Positions 12,358 to 25,100 of a DNA stretch of 64,000 nt are shown here, piece after piece. The translations under genes and the position numbers were made by a program. The DNA comes from Syngnathus acus (Eukaryota; Chordata; Actinopteri; Syngnathiformes; Syngnathidae), in contig NC_051090.1 in assembly GCF_901709675.1 (NCBI RefSeq), positions 10,120,842-10,184,841 on the forward strand. The letters run 5' to 3'. Each line of letters begins with the position of its first letter. The stretch's first letter is position 1. The notes under the pieces are model-generated. The model had not been told where the DNA came from. It searched no databases and saw nothing but the letters and a program-made list of their open reading frames with translations.

Positions 12358-13581
12358 GTTTTTAATATCCTTTATTGATGCAGCAGGGCCAATTTATTTC
12401 CTTTTGTTTTTGTCCAAATCCCCATCCCACGTTTATGTGAGCCAAATCACAACATCACTTTTTGTCGTCTTCCTCCTCTCGCTCCTCTTCTTCCTCTCGT
12501 CACACTTTCAAAGCCGTTCTTTGTGTTCCGTCGCCGCGTCCCAAATCCGACTTTTATTTTTTTCATGTTTTTTTTTTTTCTTATTTCCAAGGCAGCCTGA
12601 ATTTCCCGCAGCTTTCCCCCACATCCTCAGTAGCCAGGCGCGCCATGCACTCGTAGCGTTTATAAAAGATGGCAACCACCGGCCATATTATAGTATGGAT
12701 TTAAAAATTCACAGGACGTCATGTCAATAGTTGGTGCCAGGGTCACGCAACATTTTGAAAAAGGTTTCTGGGAGGTTGCATTGCATCGCCAACTCATTCA
12801 GCTTGCTGCTTGCTATTGTCTGTTTTTGTTTTTTTTTGTATGTTTTTTTCTTTTCGATTTGTGGTGAAAACATCTTCAACTCTGTGATCTTTACTGAGAA
12901 CCTCCTCCGCCTCTGTGCTTCATTTCTGTGACAGTGTGTGTACAATTCTCTTTATAAAAAATATTTTGATTTGTGTACAGGAAGCATACATGCATTCACG
13001 CTCAAATCCTGCAACAATGTGCTCCAGAAATGTTTGGCCACTTGGCAAGGAATTCATTAAAACTAAATTATGCATTTTTTTGTCATCTCAATGCGGGCAT
13101 TCCTGGTTAAATGAAGGTAAAATAAAATTAATAAATTAACTAAAATAAATAGATCTGTTGTCAGATTTCATGAAGTAGTGTATCCTATCGCTTATAGCTG
13201 TATCAGGCTTTAATAGTTTTTTCTCTAAGTTATTAAATATAATATTGAATAAACCAAATTTACAGCGAAACATTTTTACTCCAAAATAGCTCACACTCAA
13301 TGTATTCCATTTAAAGCCTCTGAGATGGAAAAATGTCTGCTCGCTGAGCAAAACGCCTGCTATGAGTGTGAACGGTAGGGGGCGTTAGAGATGCGCTTAG
13401 GCGGGGCACAGTGTAGGAGGAGGAGGATGAGGACGAAGAAGAGAAGGAGGAGGCAAGAGAGGAAAAAAGAAGGCGGGGGGACGCTTTGTGGGGGTCTGGC
13501 TCGTCAGCTGAGCGCAGAGCCTCACAGTTCAGGCGAGGCGGGCGGCTGGAGGGACGCAGGATCCCGAGAAACGAGCACGAC

Positions 13582-13629
13582 ATGCGGCCAGTCTGGATTT
13601 GTTGGACGCTCATGGCGGCCTCACTGCAG
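13582..13629 (+). CDS. cdh2: cdh2 exon 1: start codon and signal-peptide N-terminus
   Basis: An ATG with G at -3 opens 16 codons ([16 protein letters not shown]), followed directly by a GTGCGC donor. The short hydrophobic stretch and the phase-0 boundary match the position of CDH2 exon 1, which ends just after the signal-peptide core. A GA-rich purine tract (13390-13490) lies upstream and is probably 5' UTR. The assignment rests on position, phase and donor, because this exon is poorly conserved. Confidence 0.7.
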
Positions 13630-16600
13630 GTGCGCGCACACACGCATGATTGACACGCACGCGCGCGCGTCATACTGAGACCCTCACAGCGCATCATCTT
13701 GGAGCCCACCCGGCTGCAGCACACATCACAGATGCTCTGATAGTGGCTGCTTGCTTTTGTGTGCGAGCTGCGCTGTACAGTGCGCTGGAGTCACGCCGAT
13801 GGGGCTTCTGGCTGGTCTGAGAGCAGCTCATCATGACGAGGAAGGATTGTACTGTACACAAAATGATTCGCCTTGCTGATCTGAGACCAACCCGTGATGG
13901 TGTTGATGTTACCATGGCGATCCTGTCAGTCATTATGACATGCCAACGTTTCATTATTTCCACTGTGGCTGCTGGAGGGTGGGAGGCAACATGCATTGAT
14001 CAACGCACGCGCGCGCGCACATTTCAATTATGATACCTGTTCAAATCTCTTCTGCTATTTCGTTCTCGGTTTGTGCTCATTTACTTATTCTCTCTAGTTG
14101 GTCTCTTTCTTGCCCTACCCTCATTACCCTTTTTTTCTTTCCTGGCGCTATCTATATTTCATCTATTTTCATAGAAAGCTATCTTCACTATTTGGATCTG
14201 CTAGTTCATTTAACGTTTCGTAAATCTCAACTATGTACTGTATGGTCAAAGCTTTTGTTTAGCTACCTATCGCGTTGTACTAGTTCTAGCTATAATTAGT
14301 TTTATCTGTGGTGTCTGAGTTAATCAACAGTACACTTGTTTTGTCTGTCTATAGTTCTAGCTTTACTAGTTCAGCTGTCCTTTTATCTCAAGTCGATTTT
14401 ACTAGTTTGAGCCATCTTTGCAAGTTGGATCTACGTTGACAAGTTCTATCTCGCCAAATATATAGCTAGCTAGATGAGTAGCTATGTTTGATAGTTGATG
14501 TCTATTGGTAATCTATCTAGCTAGCTATCCTTTCCAGTTCAATCAATATTAGTTCTATCTACACTATATATTTTATGTAGATTCGTTCTGGGTGTCATAA
14601 TTAATTCTATTTGTACACACTCAAAACAGTTGGGTCAAACATAAGAAATTGGTTTATTTTTAACCCAGCCGGTGGGTAAACAATACAACACCATCCCGTC
14701 AATAGTTCGTTTGACCTAAGCAGGATGGGTTGGTTGATTTTAACCCAATAGTTCAATATTTGACTGATTGTATGATTGTGGGTTGTTTCAACTTCATTGC
14801 TGGCGGCTCCATTTGCAACCAGTGATGACTTCCTGCTGACATAATCCGGCTATGCTAAATCCAAGTTTCTAGGTTAAGTGGAAGCAAATCAGTGGCCGCA
14901 CGACCCCGCCCCCACCATCCCCCTCTGTGCCCACCATTTAATCGCCCCCCCCACCCCCCACTACACACACATGCTGATAACCCATTAGTGCAGTAACAAG
15001 CTTCAACAGATGCTTGTCAGACGTGGGGGGGGCACCAAGGTCCATGTCGAAAACAACAGGAGACACGCTAATGATCATCACAATGATCTGACCTCATTAA
15101 TTACATGCGCTGCGGTTATTTTTCCCACAGGGATGCTTGGCTTTCACTGGATTTCGTTGCTTACTTCCCATGTTGCAATAACTTCCACTTCCTGACATCA
15201 CTAATCTTATACTTTTGATTAATTGTATACAAGAGTGGGTTGCTTGGTTGTTTCAATCGTGTTGGCTCCATGAGCAGTTACTGGTTCTGTTTTACAGTTG
15301 GACAATTAGTTGTGTCTTTGGTTGTCTCTTTTGATGTAGCAATGTTTTGACATCAGGCTGATTAGCAACATTGGTAAAAGCTTCGAAAAAAACATGTCAA
15401 GTTGATTTACCCTTAATCACGTAGGCGTCTCAAAGGGCTTCACATGCCTATAAGATGACTAATAGAAGCTCAATAAGGTTTTTCGTCAATAGTCTTTGTT
15501 GCATTCTGCAGAAAATTACATAAGTTTGCCAATATCGATTTGTGACTCGCTCTCGCCCAAAATGTATGTTGCATCTCTTCTTGGATGCTCATCCCGCCTT
15601 TGTCTTTTGTCGCATGCAGGGGGGCGTCCTGGGCGGGCCTCCTTCGCCGTGCGTGAGAGGCTTCTCGCAGGAGGAATACACCGTGGAGACGACGGAGGGA
15701 GAGCTGGAGCAGGGACGGCCCGTCGCCAACGGTCAGTCACACACGCTTACAGGCACACAGACGTAATCTCCCGTTGGTGGTTGGCGCTTGTTGAAGAGGA
15801 GTGTCGCCATTTGAGCCACAATGCCGATTGGGGAGAGGGGGGGGGGGCTTTGGCAAAAACTGAGAGTAGGCGCAGCAGCCCACACACACACACATACGCA
15901 CAGACAAACACACACACACACACGCGCTCACACGCAGCAGTTTGTTGACTTGAAGAAATTAATTTAATCAGTTTGCCAAGTGACATAGGTGTCCGTATAC
16001 TTGCCCGAAAACAAAAATAATCATCGTCGTATTATGCATAACTAGTTGTGGATTTATTTTTTGCTTGTTTTTGGTTTTTGTTTCCCCAGTGCTTAACAAA
16101 CATTGTAGTCAATTTTATATTTTTTATTGAAATTAAATGTAAACATACACATACTTTAGACTGTATTATTTTTAATTAAATTGCAAATTGGAAAACAAAA
16201 GATAATTTCATTTAGGTTAGGCAGATTTGTGTACGCTTGTTTTTTTTTTTGTTTTGTTTTTTAAATAAGCTGTTTTAATGTGATGTGAAAATCCCCCCAA
16301 AAGTCCCAAACTCATCTTTGGTTGCCAAGTGTGTGGATGTTACTCAACTTGCAACTTGAACTTGGAGCGAAAGACATGAATACATCCACGCATGTGCATG
16401 TGTGCGTGTGTGCGCGTGCGCACTTAATCACAAGCATGCAAATATTTGGCCTCAACTCAGCAACAGGATTTAAAAAGAGTTTGAAAAAAAAAGTGCAGCT
16501 TATGCACAGTGGTGGCAGCTTAAGTTTAAGATTGAGGGGACTTAAATATTTACATTTGATTTTCGGTTGAAAGCAGGAGCTGTTTATTTGCACTGGGAGA

Positions 16601-17573
16601 GATTAATTTAAAAAAAATAAAATAAATCTAAAAGTTTACATGAAGGAAATGATGTTGATGCATTTTCTATCAACTCAGCTGGCTTTCAAGGGTTTAACTT
16701 CAGGTTTCACGTTGGGGGATTTTGAGGTAGGGTAATAAATTGGACCATTTCAGACAAGGGGTAGGGTTTCAAGTTGATAGTTTCAAGTTAGGGTTTTCAA
16801 TCATATGAGGGTTCGAGTTTCAAATTGATTTGATTTGGAGCAACTTGTTTGGCTCAAGTTTGGCTTTGAATGGAATGAGTGGGACTCTCCAACTTCTCCT
16901 CACTTTTTGTTTTGTTTTGAGTCAAGGAAAGTACCGGAACAATAACAACCGTGCTGCCCTTCAAGTTAGGCTTTTGAGCTTGGATTAGGGTGTCAAGTCA
17001 GCTTTAGGCTGTCAAAATATGAACAGTTTAAAATTGGGCTTTCAAGTTAGCTTCCACACTAGCATTACATTTTTAAAGTTAGGCTGTCAAAGTGGTTTGT
17101 TTTCAAAATGGTTTCAAGTCGGACTTTCAAGGCGGGGCCGAGGCTTCAAAGTAAGTTGCAGATGAGTGGTGCAAGCAAAGTATTAAGATTCCAATTCATG
17201 GTTAAGCTTTCAAACAAGGTTAAGGCTTTCAAATTAGGGCTTCAAATCAAGGTTAGGGTTTTTAGTCAGGGTTGTCAGCCTCCTTTGACGTCTGTGGTTT
17301 TCCGGCCGATAGCCCTTCAAGCAGTCAGAAAAAGAACTAGACTTTTGCTTGGAAACCTCAACTCCAGCTTTCTCAAAAACACAGATCAATGCGAGAATGT
17401 CAAGAGGAAGCTTAAGGTTCACTTTTTGTGAGGAACCCAAATTGATTCGAACCTTTGGACTGTGAAAATACAACCAAAGAAAAAGTCTCTGCTCCTCTTG
17501 AAAAAAAGGTCAAAAAGTGACTTTGGACAGATGAGACCAGTAAGAGCTTCCAATCACACAAAGCTGAGTGTGT

Positions 17574-17619
<46 letters not shown>

Positions 17620-19080
17620 GTGTGTGTGTCTGCGTTCACGCTTGACTGAGCTTGTCCAGACGCGGCCGAGTAGAACAAGGCAAGAGCGTCTGGAGCCGCT
17701 GCACCGCCGCAGTCGAACAAACGAATCAAAAAACAACAACGGCAACATCAACGAGGCACAACTGACAGCCGGCCGGCCGTGTTTGCATCATTACCGCCAA
17801 ACAAGTTACAGCAATTTAAATTTTTCAGCGGTACTCCTCGTGGGGGGGGCGGTGCATAGGATGCAATAGAAAAAAAAATCCTATTGGTCCAATGGAATTA
17901 GTATCTTCAGAAAACATTCAGTGTGCCGTCGATTGTTTACGAGCTGTCCGCGACCCACCCAAAATGGCTGACGCACCGTTTGAGAATCAGCTCTTGACAC
18001 TCTTTTCTTCTATTGTGAATTACTGAATTGGAGCAGAGCATGTGCGCGTTAGGGAACAGACAGACAAATTTGATGGCACTGGGCGATGATGGGAAAGGAG
18101 GTCAAAGGTGATGGTTGACTGATAGCCAACAGGAAACAGGAAATGGTGATAATACGGTGAAGCCAATTGTTTGAAAATGCTTACCGTTGATGTTCACCGG
18201 GAGTGGAAAAAACCTCCTTCATCTTATTAGTGGCCTTTTTTGTGTGTGTGTGCGTGTATTTCTGGAAGACGTAGCACAACTCAGCATTTTCCACTCCACA
18301 CCAAGTCATGGATTATTTTTGGACTCCGTATATTATTCTATTGTGCAAAATATATATTTTTTTTTTATTCTAAAAAAAATCCCATGACAGTAATTGTGTG
18401 ACAAATTTAAATTGTGTATTTTTCTTTGTGGATTATTGATTGTTGTGGATTATTTCTAGTGACTTTTGCACCTGTCATGACTAACTGTTAAAAGGAGAGA
18501 TCATGATATTTATTTGTCTTGTATATTGTGCAGGCATGAGCAAGTATGTACATTTATTTGACACTGTGGATTATTTCAAATCAAAATACACCCGCAAATT
18601 TGAACCACACGGCCCCTAAACAAGCTCCTTGGATATCAATTTACCTTTTTGATAAGGCTATAAAAGATTCTCTGCGTCCTGTCGCCATTTTTTTAAGTGT
18701 TATTTGGAGTGTTTTTCGCCGTAAAACAGAAAAAACGGTTTCGGGGAACTGAGTCAGGTTTCTGTTTCACGACGCCAGCAAACAAAAACAAAATGTGGGA
18801 AGGGAAAGTTGATACAGCTGCCAGGGCAGCATGTTAGTCAGAGAACTGTCCCCCCCCGCTAAGTGTGTGTGTGTGTGTGTGTGTTGTGTTGTGTGTATGA
18901 GTCACCCCGAGGTCAGCAGCGATTCTGCACTTCCTGTGGCGAGCAACAGGCGAGCTGTTCTGACCTTGGTGGTTTTCCCATCCATCCGTCCTATTAAGGC
19001 AGCAAGTGTACATCAGTGATACGACTACCGCACACGCATGCACACACTCTGGAAAACCCCCACCGTTCAAGCCAACACAC

Positions 19081-19135
<55 letters not shown>

Positions 19136-22100
19136 GACACACACACACACACACACACCATTCAAGCATGTCCTCCCACTGGAGCCTCATTTCTGCTCCC
19201 AGTACATGCAGAAATAGATTTTAAAAATTGTAAACATGTGACTGCTGCTGGACCTTTATCATTGAGTCCACTAGAGGGCGCCACCCCTAATCAAAATCAA
19301 GGGTGCGCAAAGTATGGCATGTGGACCACATACAGCCAGCCCCTTGTAAGTATTTTAAAATTAATATGGAATAGAAAATATGTAGAATCCAAAAAAATTA
19401 TTTATCGGCACCATTGTATGGTTTAGTATAATTATACATTTTCAAATACCCAAATTTTATCTGTTGATTGTCCCAGAAACAATTCGAACACAAAACCTGC
19501 TCAAACACGTTTGGACAGAAGCGTTTTTTCTCACGTGCAGCAGAAATGAGCCTTTAAGAGTGGCTGGCTGCTCTTGCGGCGTGGAGAGGGAGGGAGGAGG
19601 GAGGGAGGGGGGGGACCGTGTCCTCCTTTCTTCCGGCCTCATACATCAGCCTGGCAGCTGCATGCGGGATGGAGCGAGATGGGGATCCCAAATCAAAGCG
19701 CTGCTTCCCACCTTCCCTTCTCTCCATCCCTTCATCCCTCCTCACTGAATGCGCCTTTCCTTCCTGCTGCTCTCTCCTCCTCCGCTTGTTAGTGCCTCTG
19801 CGGCGTGCTCTCCTTCACTTATCGTCTTCGCCCGGCGAGAGCTGTCAGCGAGCGACGTCGTCAAGGGTGTACACAAAACGAGCGGGGACAAGAGCGCTCG
19901 CAACGTTGACACGCGCAAGTCAGCACGACATCCGTTATATTGAAGCAAAACGTGCGGAAGAACCACAAAACCCGTTTGAATTGCGTGTTGAGACTCTCGG
20001 AGGCACATCGAACACATTATGGCAAAGTAAAGTTTTGCCTTCAGTTCCCCTTTAAGCAGTCAAATATTTCTTCAAGGAAAGCAAATGATCGCTCTGCTTT
20101 TATCTTCTCTTTTCTTTATCTGGCAAGGAAACCAATTATACTTATTTCATTTTATGGCAAATTGTCAAAGCTTTTTCCAGCTTCTGTACTGTTCTTCAAC
20201 AAAAATGCTGACATTGAGAAAAGTCGCAGCTTCTCTTCATCACGTTAAAACACAGTAAGCACACGATGCCTTCACTCTGTGTGTGTGCGCACGCGCGTGT
20301 GTGCAAGGTCTGTTTCTCATTATAATCTCTACACAGAGTTTACAAATCCCAGCGCCGCAGTTCAAGATGGTGTGTGTTTGTCTGTACTGATTGTTTGTGT
20401 GTAGTCCCGTCGATGCTCTCGCTCTTCCTCTCTTTTGTCTTGCGCTAAATCCCGTCCGCCCATTTGTCTTCCTCCGCCTCCCTTTCGCTTTGGCTCTCTC
20501 AGCCATTTGCTGCTAAATGAATGATGCCTGCATGCCCGACCTCACATCTTACTAACCGCTACCAGTGTATGAATGTGCGTGCGTGGATGTGGATGGAGGA
20601 GGAGGAGGAGGAGAGGGGACTGTATATATATGAGGTGGGCTTGGAGTTGAGTTAATTGAGTCTACGTTTTCACTCGGTGCGCTTTCACGTAGCTAACAAC
20701 TCAAATTGTAGTGGTCAGAAATATTAAAGCAGTCCAGACGCCTCAGGTGCTCCAAAATGCTTCTTTATCTCTTTCTTAAGTACGCGCGTGTGTCTTTGCA
20801 CACGTGTGTGTGTTTGTGCTGCTCGTCCCCTGCGGCACCGCCATCGATTTCCTCCACCAACGAGATTTACGTCGTTTAACGCCGGCCTCGGATGAAAACT
20901 CAGGATCATTTTTCCTGCAGCCATTTTACCCCTTCACCATCCAAGTGAGGTTCCTCCCTTGGGGGGGGGCTCACTAAACGTCCAGAGACGAACAAAAGGT
21001 GCGCTTGATTCGCCCAAATTCAAGTGGTGATCTATTTTCGAGGTGCAACGAGCGGACCAATGAATGACTCCATTCACACTCTCTGTGTGTGGGTGTGCGT
21101 GTGCGTGTGTGCGCACAGTCATGGCTGCAGCCATTAGTCGCTCAGTCACTGAAGCACGAATTGTAATTTACCTGGGAAGTCTCAACTCTCGGTTCCGGTC
21201 GGAAAATCCAATGCGAGATGGATGCCTCCGGGGAAATCGCTTTTCTCGCCATAATCATCTTGGAAACAAACACAGGAGAAAATGCAATTATCTCACAATA
21301 ATAGCTGGTGATGGTGTCACCCGAAAAAGAAATGAGTAGCAATCGTCAAATCGCATGCAATCACGACCCCCGGTGGCTGTGAGCGGGATAGGCGTGCCTG
21401 CCGTGACGTCATTGGAGGTCGGATGCCTCAATTGGAAATCGCACGTAAACTTGTAGAGCGCCAGGCCGCCATCGCCCACTCTGTGTCTGGGCTGCAATGT
21501 AAAGTATTCAAATCGTTGTTTGAATCTGGCTCTTTCTCGAGACTTTTTGTGTGTGTGTTTGCGTTTGGGACTTGTTTTTGCCCTCCCCCTTTTCTTATGT
21601 TACTTTTCGTCTTCTAAGATAACCGGGTCGCCGTCTGACGCTTTCCAGAAGTCTCTGAATTTGGCGTTCAGTAACGAAGAATAACTTGCGAGTCCGGCAC
21701 CGTCGAATGTGTCTGAAAGGCGTCCAAGTTGAACAGACTCGAGCCGTGTTGGGATCTTTTGCGCTAGATAGGAGCTTTTATATCGTGAGCTGTATAATTG
21801 ATTCAACAGTAAATTGGAAAAATGGTTTTGGAACACTACCCGGGTGTCGTTCATTTCGTATATAGGGTTCCGCAGAGGCGTAGCCAAGCCGGGGCGAGCC
21901 GGGGCGGCGCCCCGGTTAGGACTCCCTGCGCCCCGGTTAGGACTCCCTGCGCCCCGGTTGAGAAAGAAAAAAAAAAAAAAAAAAAAAAAAATCGAGCTTT
22001 TTCGATTCTTCATTTTCATGCCGTTTTTTTCTTTCGGTCTTGCGCGAATGTGCTTGCGCTATTCTATGTGCGCGATGTTATCCATTCACCGTTTGCCTCC

Positions 22101-25100
22101 CGGACCCGGATGTTGTTTTAGCGATCAGCGAACGGCGTGGGTGATGTTCGATTTATTTTTCCTGTGGGCACGCGCCCCTACTGGAAAAATTCCTGGCTAC
22201 GCCTCTGGGGTTCCGTCTCCGGTACTCAACTCAACTAGCTCGGGAGCGATTGTGAAATTTCTCCTTTGGCAAGGCAAGGTGGCGTCGAGCTAAAAGCCAA
22301 TTATGGTCATCTTAAATACGCCGCACGGCGGCCGACGTGCTCGTCATCTATGGTGTCCTTATAAGCCGAACGGCTCTATTAAAAATGAAATGAAAAATGC
22401 GGCGGGCGGTTTGATTTCCCCGCGGGCTCTTTGGCGTCTCCGCGCAGGCGCTGGCACAATTAAATAAAGAAGCGTAATGTAGTAAATCTCATTTGGCCAC
22501 CGGCGCGGGCCCGGCCCATCAGCGCTTGTCGCAGCGCGGCGCTCCAAATATTGATTGTGTGTCCTGGACTGTCGCAATAACAGATGGCGACTGGCTTTGA
22601 GAGCAGCCCTTCCTTAAAGCACTTCTCGCTCAGATTTATATGTCCATCATAAAGTGGATTTACATCTCGCGGCGACTCAGCGCTTCTCTGCTGTCACTTG
22701 GCCGCCGTGCGCCTGGGCATGACGCGCTGCCGCCACATAAACGGAATGAAAACATCTCGTTTGATGCCGAGTAGATGGCCTCGCCACCGGCCTGAGCGCT
22801 TCTTTGGGTGCTTGGCTACGCTCACGTCCGCGCGAGTATTGCTAATTAAACAGTCAGCCCACTTTGTTGTTTATTCGTGACATTTTACATTTCTGGGAAA
22901 TCTGACAATTTTCACAGATGTTCATAAATAATTGTCAAGTGCGATTTTCCAATGTTCTGTAGCACCGTACTTTTTCCAAACTGAAGATTTGGGAATGCAG
23001 CAGGCAACAAAAGGTGCCTTTGAGAACTTGTGCTAGTTTTCCAAAAGGAATGCCGAATTTCCATTTTTTTTAAATGTCAGCAGTTTATTTGTGCTGACTT
23101 CCCTACAGAAATCTTTTGTAATTTTCTCAAAGAAAATCAACAATCTTTTTAATTTCCAGCTTTTCTGTGCTGCAGTCGTTGATTTGCGCTGAGCTGGCAA
23201 AACGCTCATCATAAAATGATGAATGGCAGTGGTGGAGCTGAGGCTCGCATTGCCGCTGGACCACCGCTAAAGTGTGCGTATGGATTTTCTTTTTCTTGTG
23301 GGCGAATTAACGCTACCACGTGTGGAGTCCATGAACGGACAAACGTGTGAACAGCAGGTAACGGCCTCGGCCTGTCACGGCGCTAATTGCCGTCCGTTCA
23401 TCCAGCGGCCTGTGGCGCCGGGAGGCAGTGTGAATTGCTGCCCTGGCTTTTTTTGTTTCCCGTTTTGATGGATTTGACGCGCTGCTTGGAGACTCCATCC
23501 TCCTGCCTGGGCGGTTGCTACGGAGACTGAGACGGTGCCAATAAAATGTTACACTCGGGTGGTGGTTGTTTCAGGAACAATTTCATGGTTGTTCCTGGTG
23601 CTCACAGATTGTTTATCAAAGCTTTTCATTTGGATTTCACAGCTCGTCTGTCGGTGGCTAGCAATCTTGGCGAGCACAGTAGCTAGGAGATGCTGTTAGC
23701 AGGCTAAAGCTAACAATGGGTGGAGGTGATTTGGCCTTAAAGTTGACTCAGATTTTTTCAGCACACTTGGAACGTTCAATCCTATTTTTTTTTCACGCCG
23801 ATACCAGTATGAGTATTCACTCTTTGTGTACTCGCCGATACAGAGTACTTTTACCTCTCGTACTTTTGATATATAAAATTCTGAGTGAAGACCTTTGCAA
23901 ATGATCATGCGCTAGCGTGTCAAATTGCTGCAGTATTGTGCCAACTGCTGCTGAGGAGGATTTTCTTTTTACTTGTCTGGTATCGGCAGCCTCCTCCGGC
24001 ACCCAATAACTTAAATTAATGCCGGTATTGGCCTGATACTAGTAACTGGTATCGCTACTCACCCATCTCTAGTGAATACACTACAATACAATTTTCCCCT
24101 CTATTGCACGAGTTAATGTTCCATATCACCCACACAATAAGTGAAAGCAATATAGAAATAAATCTCAGACATGTTATAACAGCATTTATATATGCATAGT
24201 TTTTCAAAGCATGTTTTTATAGGATGATTCAATTAATTGATGAAATAATCCATAGACTCATCTGTTCTCAAAATATTCAGCAATATTTTGAACACAGTAA
24301 TATCCCCAGTTATAAGAGGGTGTGCGCACTTGTGCAACCACATTTCCTCTGTTGGGGTTTTGACGACGATAATGTTTAATTGAGTATTTTCCTCAGTGTT
24401 CATTGTGTGTAAAGGTGCAGCCTGTAAGAGAGAGGGAAGAGCGTCTTAATGAAATTCATGGGGGTAAAAAAAAAAGAAAAAATCATATTATCCACATTCC
24501 CGGGTGTCTGACAGTGCCAAGACGCAACCTCTGGCTGGGCTTCAAGACACACTTTATCTAGCACCAGCCAGCTGTCGCACACACGCCGCCAGCCTGAAAA
24601 GTTGAGCAGCGTTTGTGATTATTTAGCACAGGGAAAATTGTTTGGAAAAATTCACTAGTGAGGCTTTAATCCGGTTAAGTTCCTTTTGTTGACTTTTAAT
24701 CTTTGCTCTTTGCATGTGTGTGTGTGTGTGCGTGTGTGTGTGTTTATGTAAACGTGTGCGTCTATTGTGCGCTAAGCCTATCACGGCCGACTACGGCGGG
24801 ATTTGGCCTCCGAAATCCATCTTTACACATGGCCAATGTTCTATGTACTATCGGCGCTCCGAGCGGCCCTCGAAATCCCCCGTGGCCAAGGTCCGTGTCG
24901 GCGTGCCGCCAAACACGGCGAGGTGACTCTCGCTGTGTTTGCTCGCCGCCCGTTTGTTGTGCCAGCTTGCCGCTGAAAGTGCGTTAACTGACACAATTCT
25001 TCAATTTGATCCAAGTGGGCCACTACTTAAAAGGAGGGATATGACACCATTATTTTTGCATAATTTGAAAGTAGCAAATCGTCACCCAGCCTACCTTTAA

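Larger units (their letters stand above)
1..13581. other. Non-coding 5' flank upstream of cdh2
   Basis: I find no convincing coding exon here. Open frames of up to 149 codons have no recognisable domains, and many are low complexity. The stretch holds a TG repeat at the left edge, a T-rich degenerate repeat (about 2340-2830), CA tracts, two blocks of a degenerate TTTCAAAT(T)AGGGTTT-type repeat (6536-6690, 7150-7410), a TTCTTGAC-type degenerate array (about 11085-11440), and a short telomere-like run at 11511-11529. Patches with ATTA/TAAT, CCAAT and E-box motifs (for example 5440-5590) could be cdh2 enhancers, which is inference only. Confidence 0.6.

Noticed and set aside
20620-20640. TATATATA box-like sequence in cdh2 intron 2
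   Set aside because: Isolated AT alternation within an intron with no exon or donor downstream.
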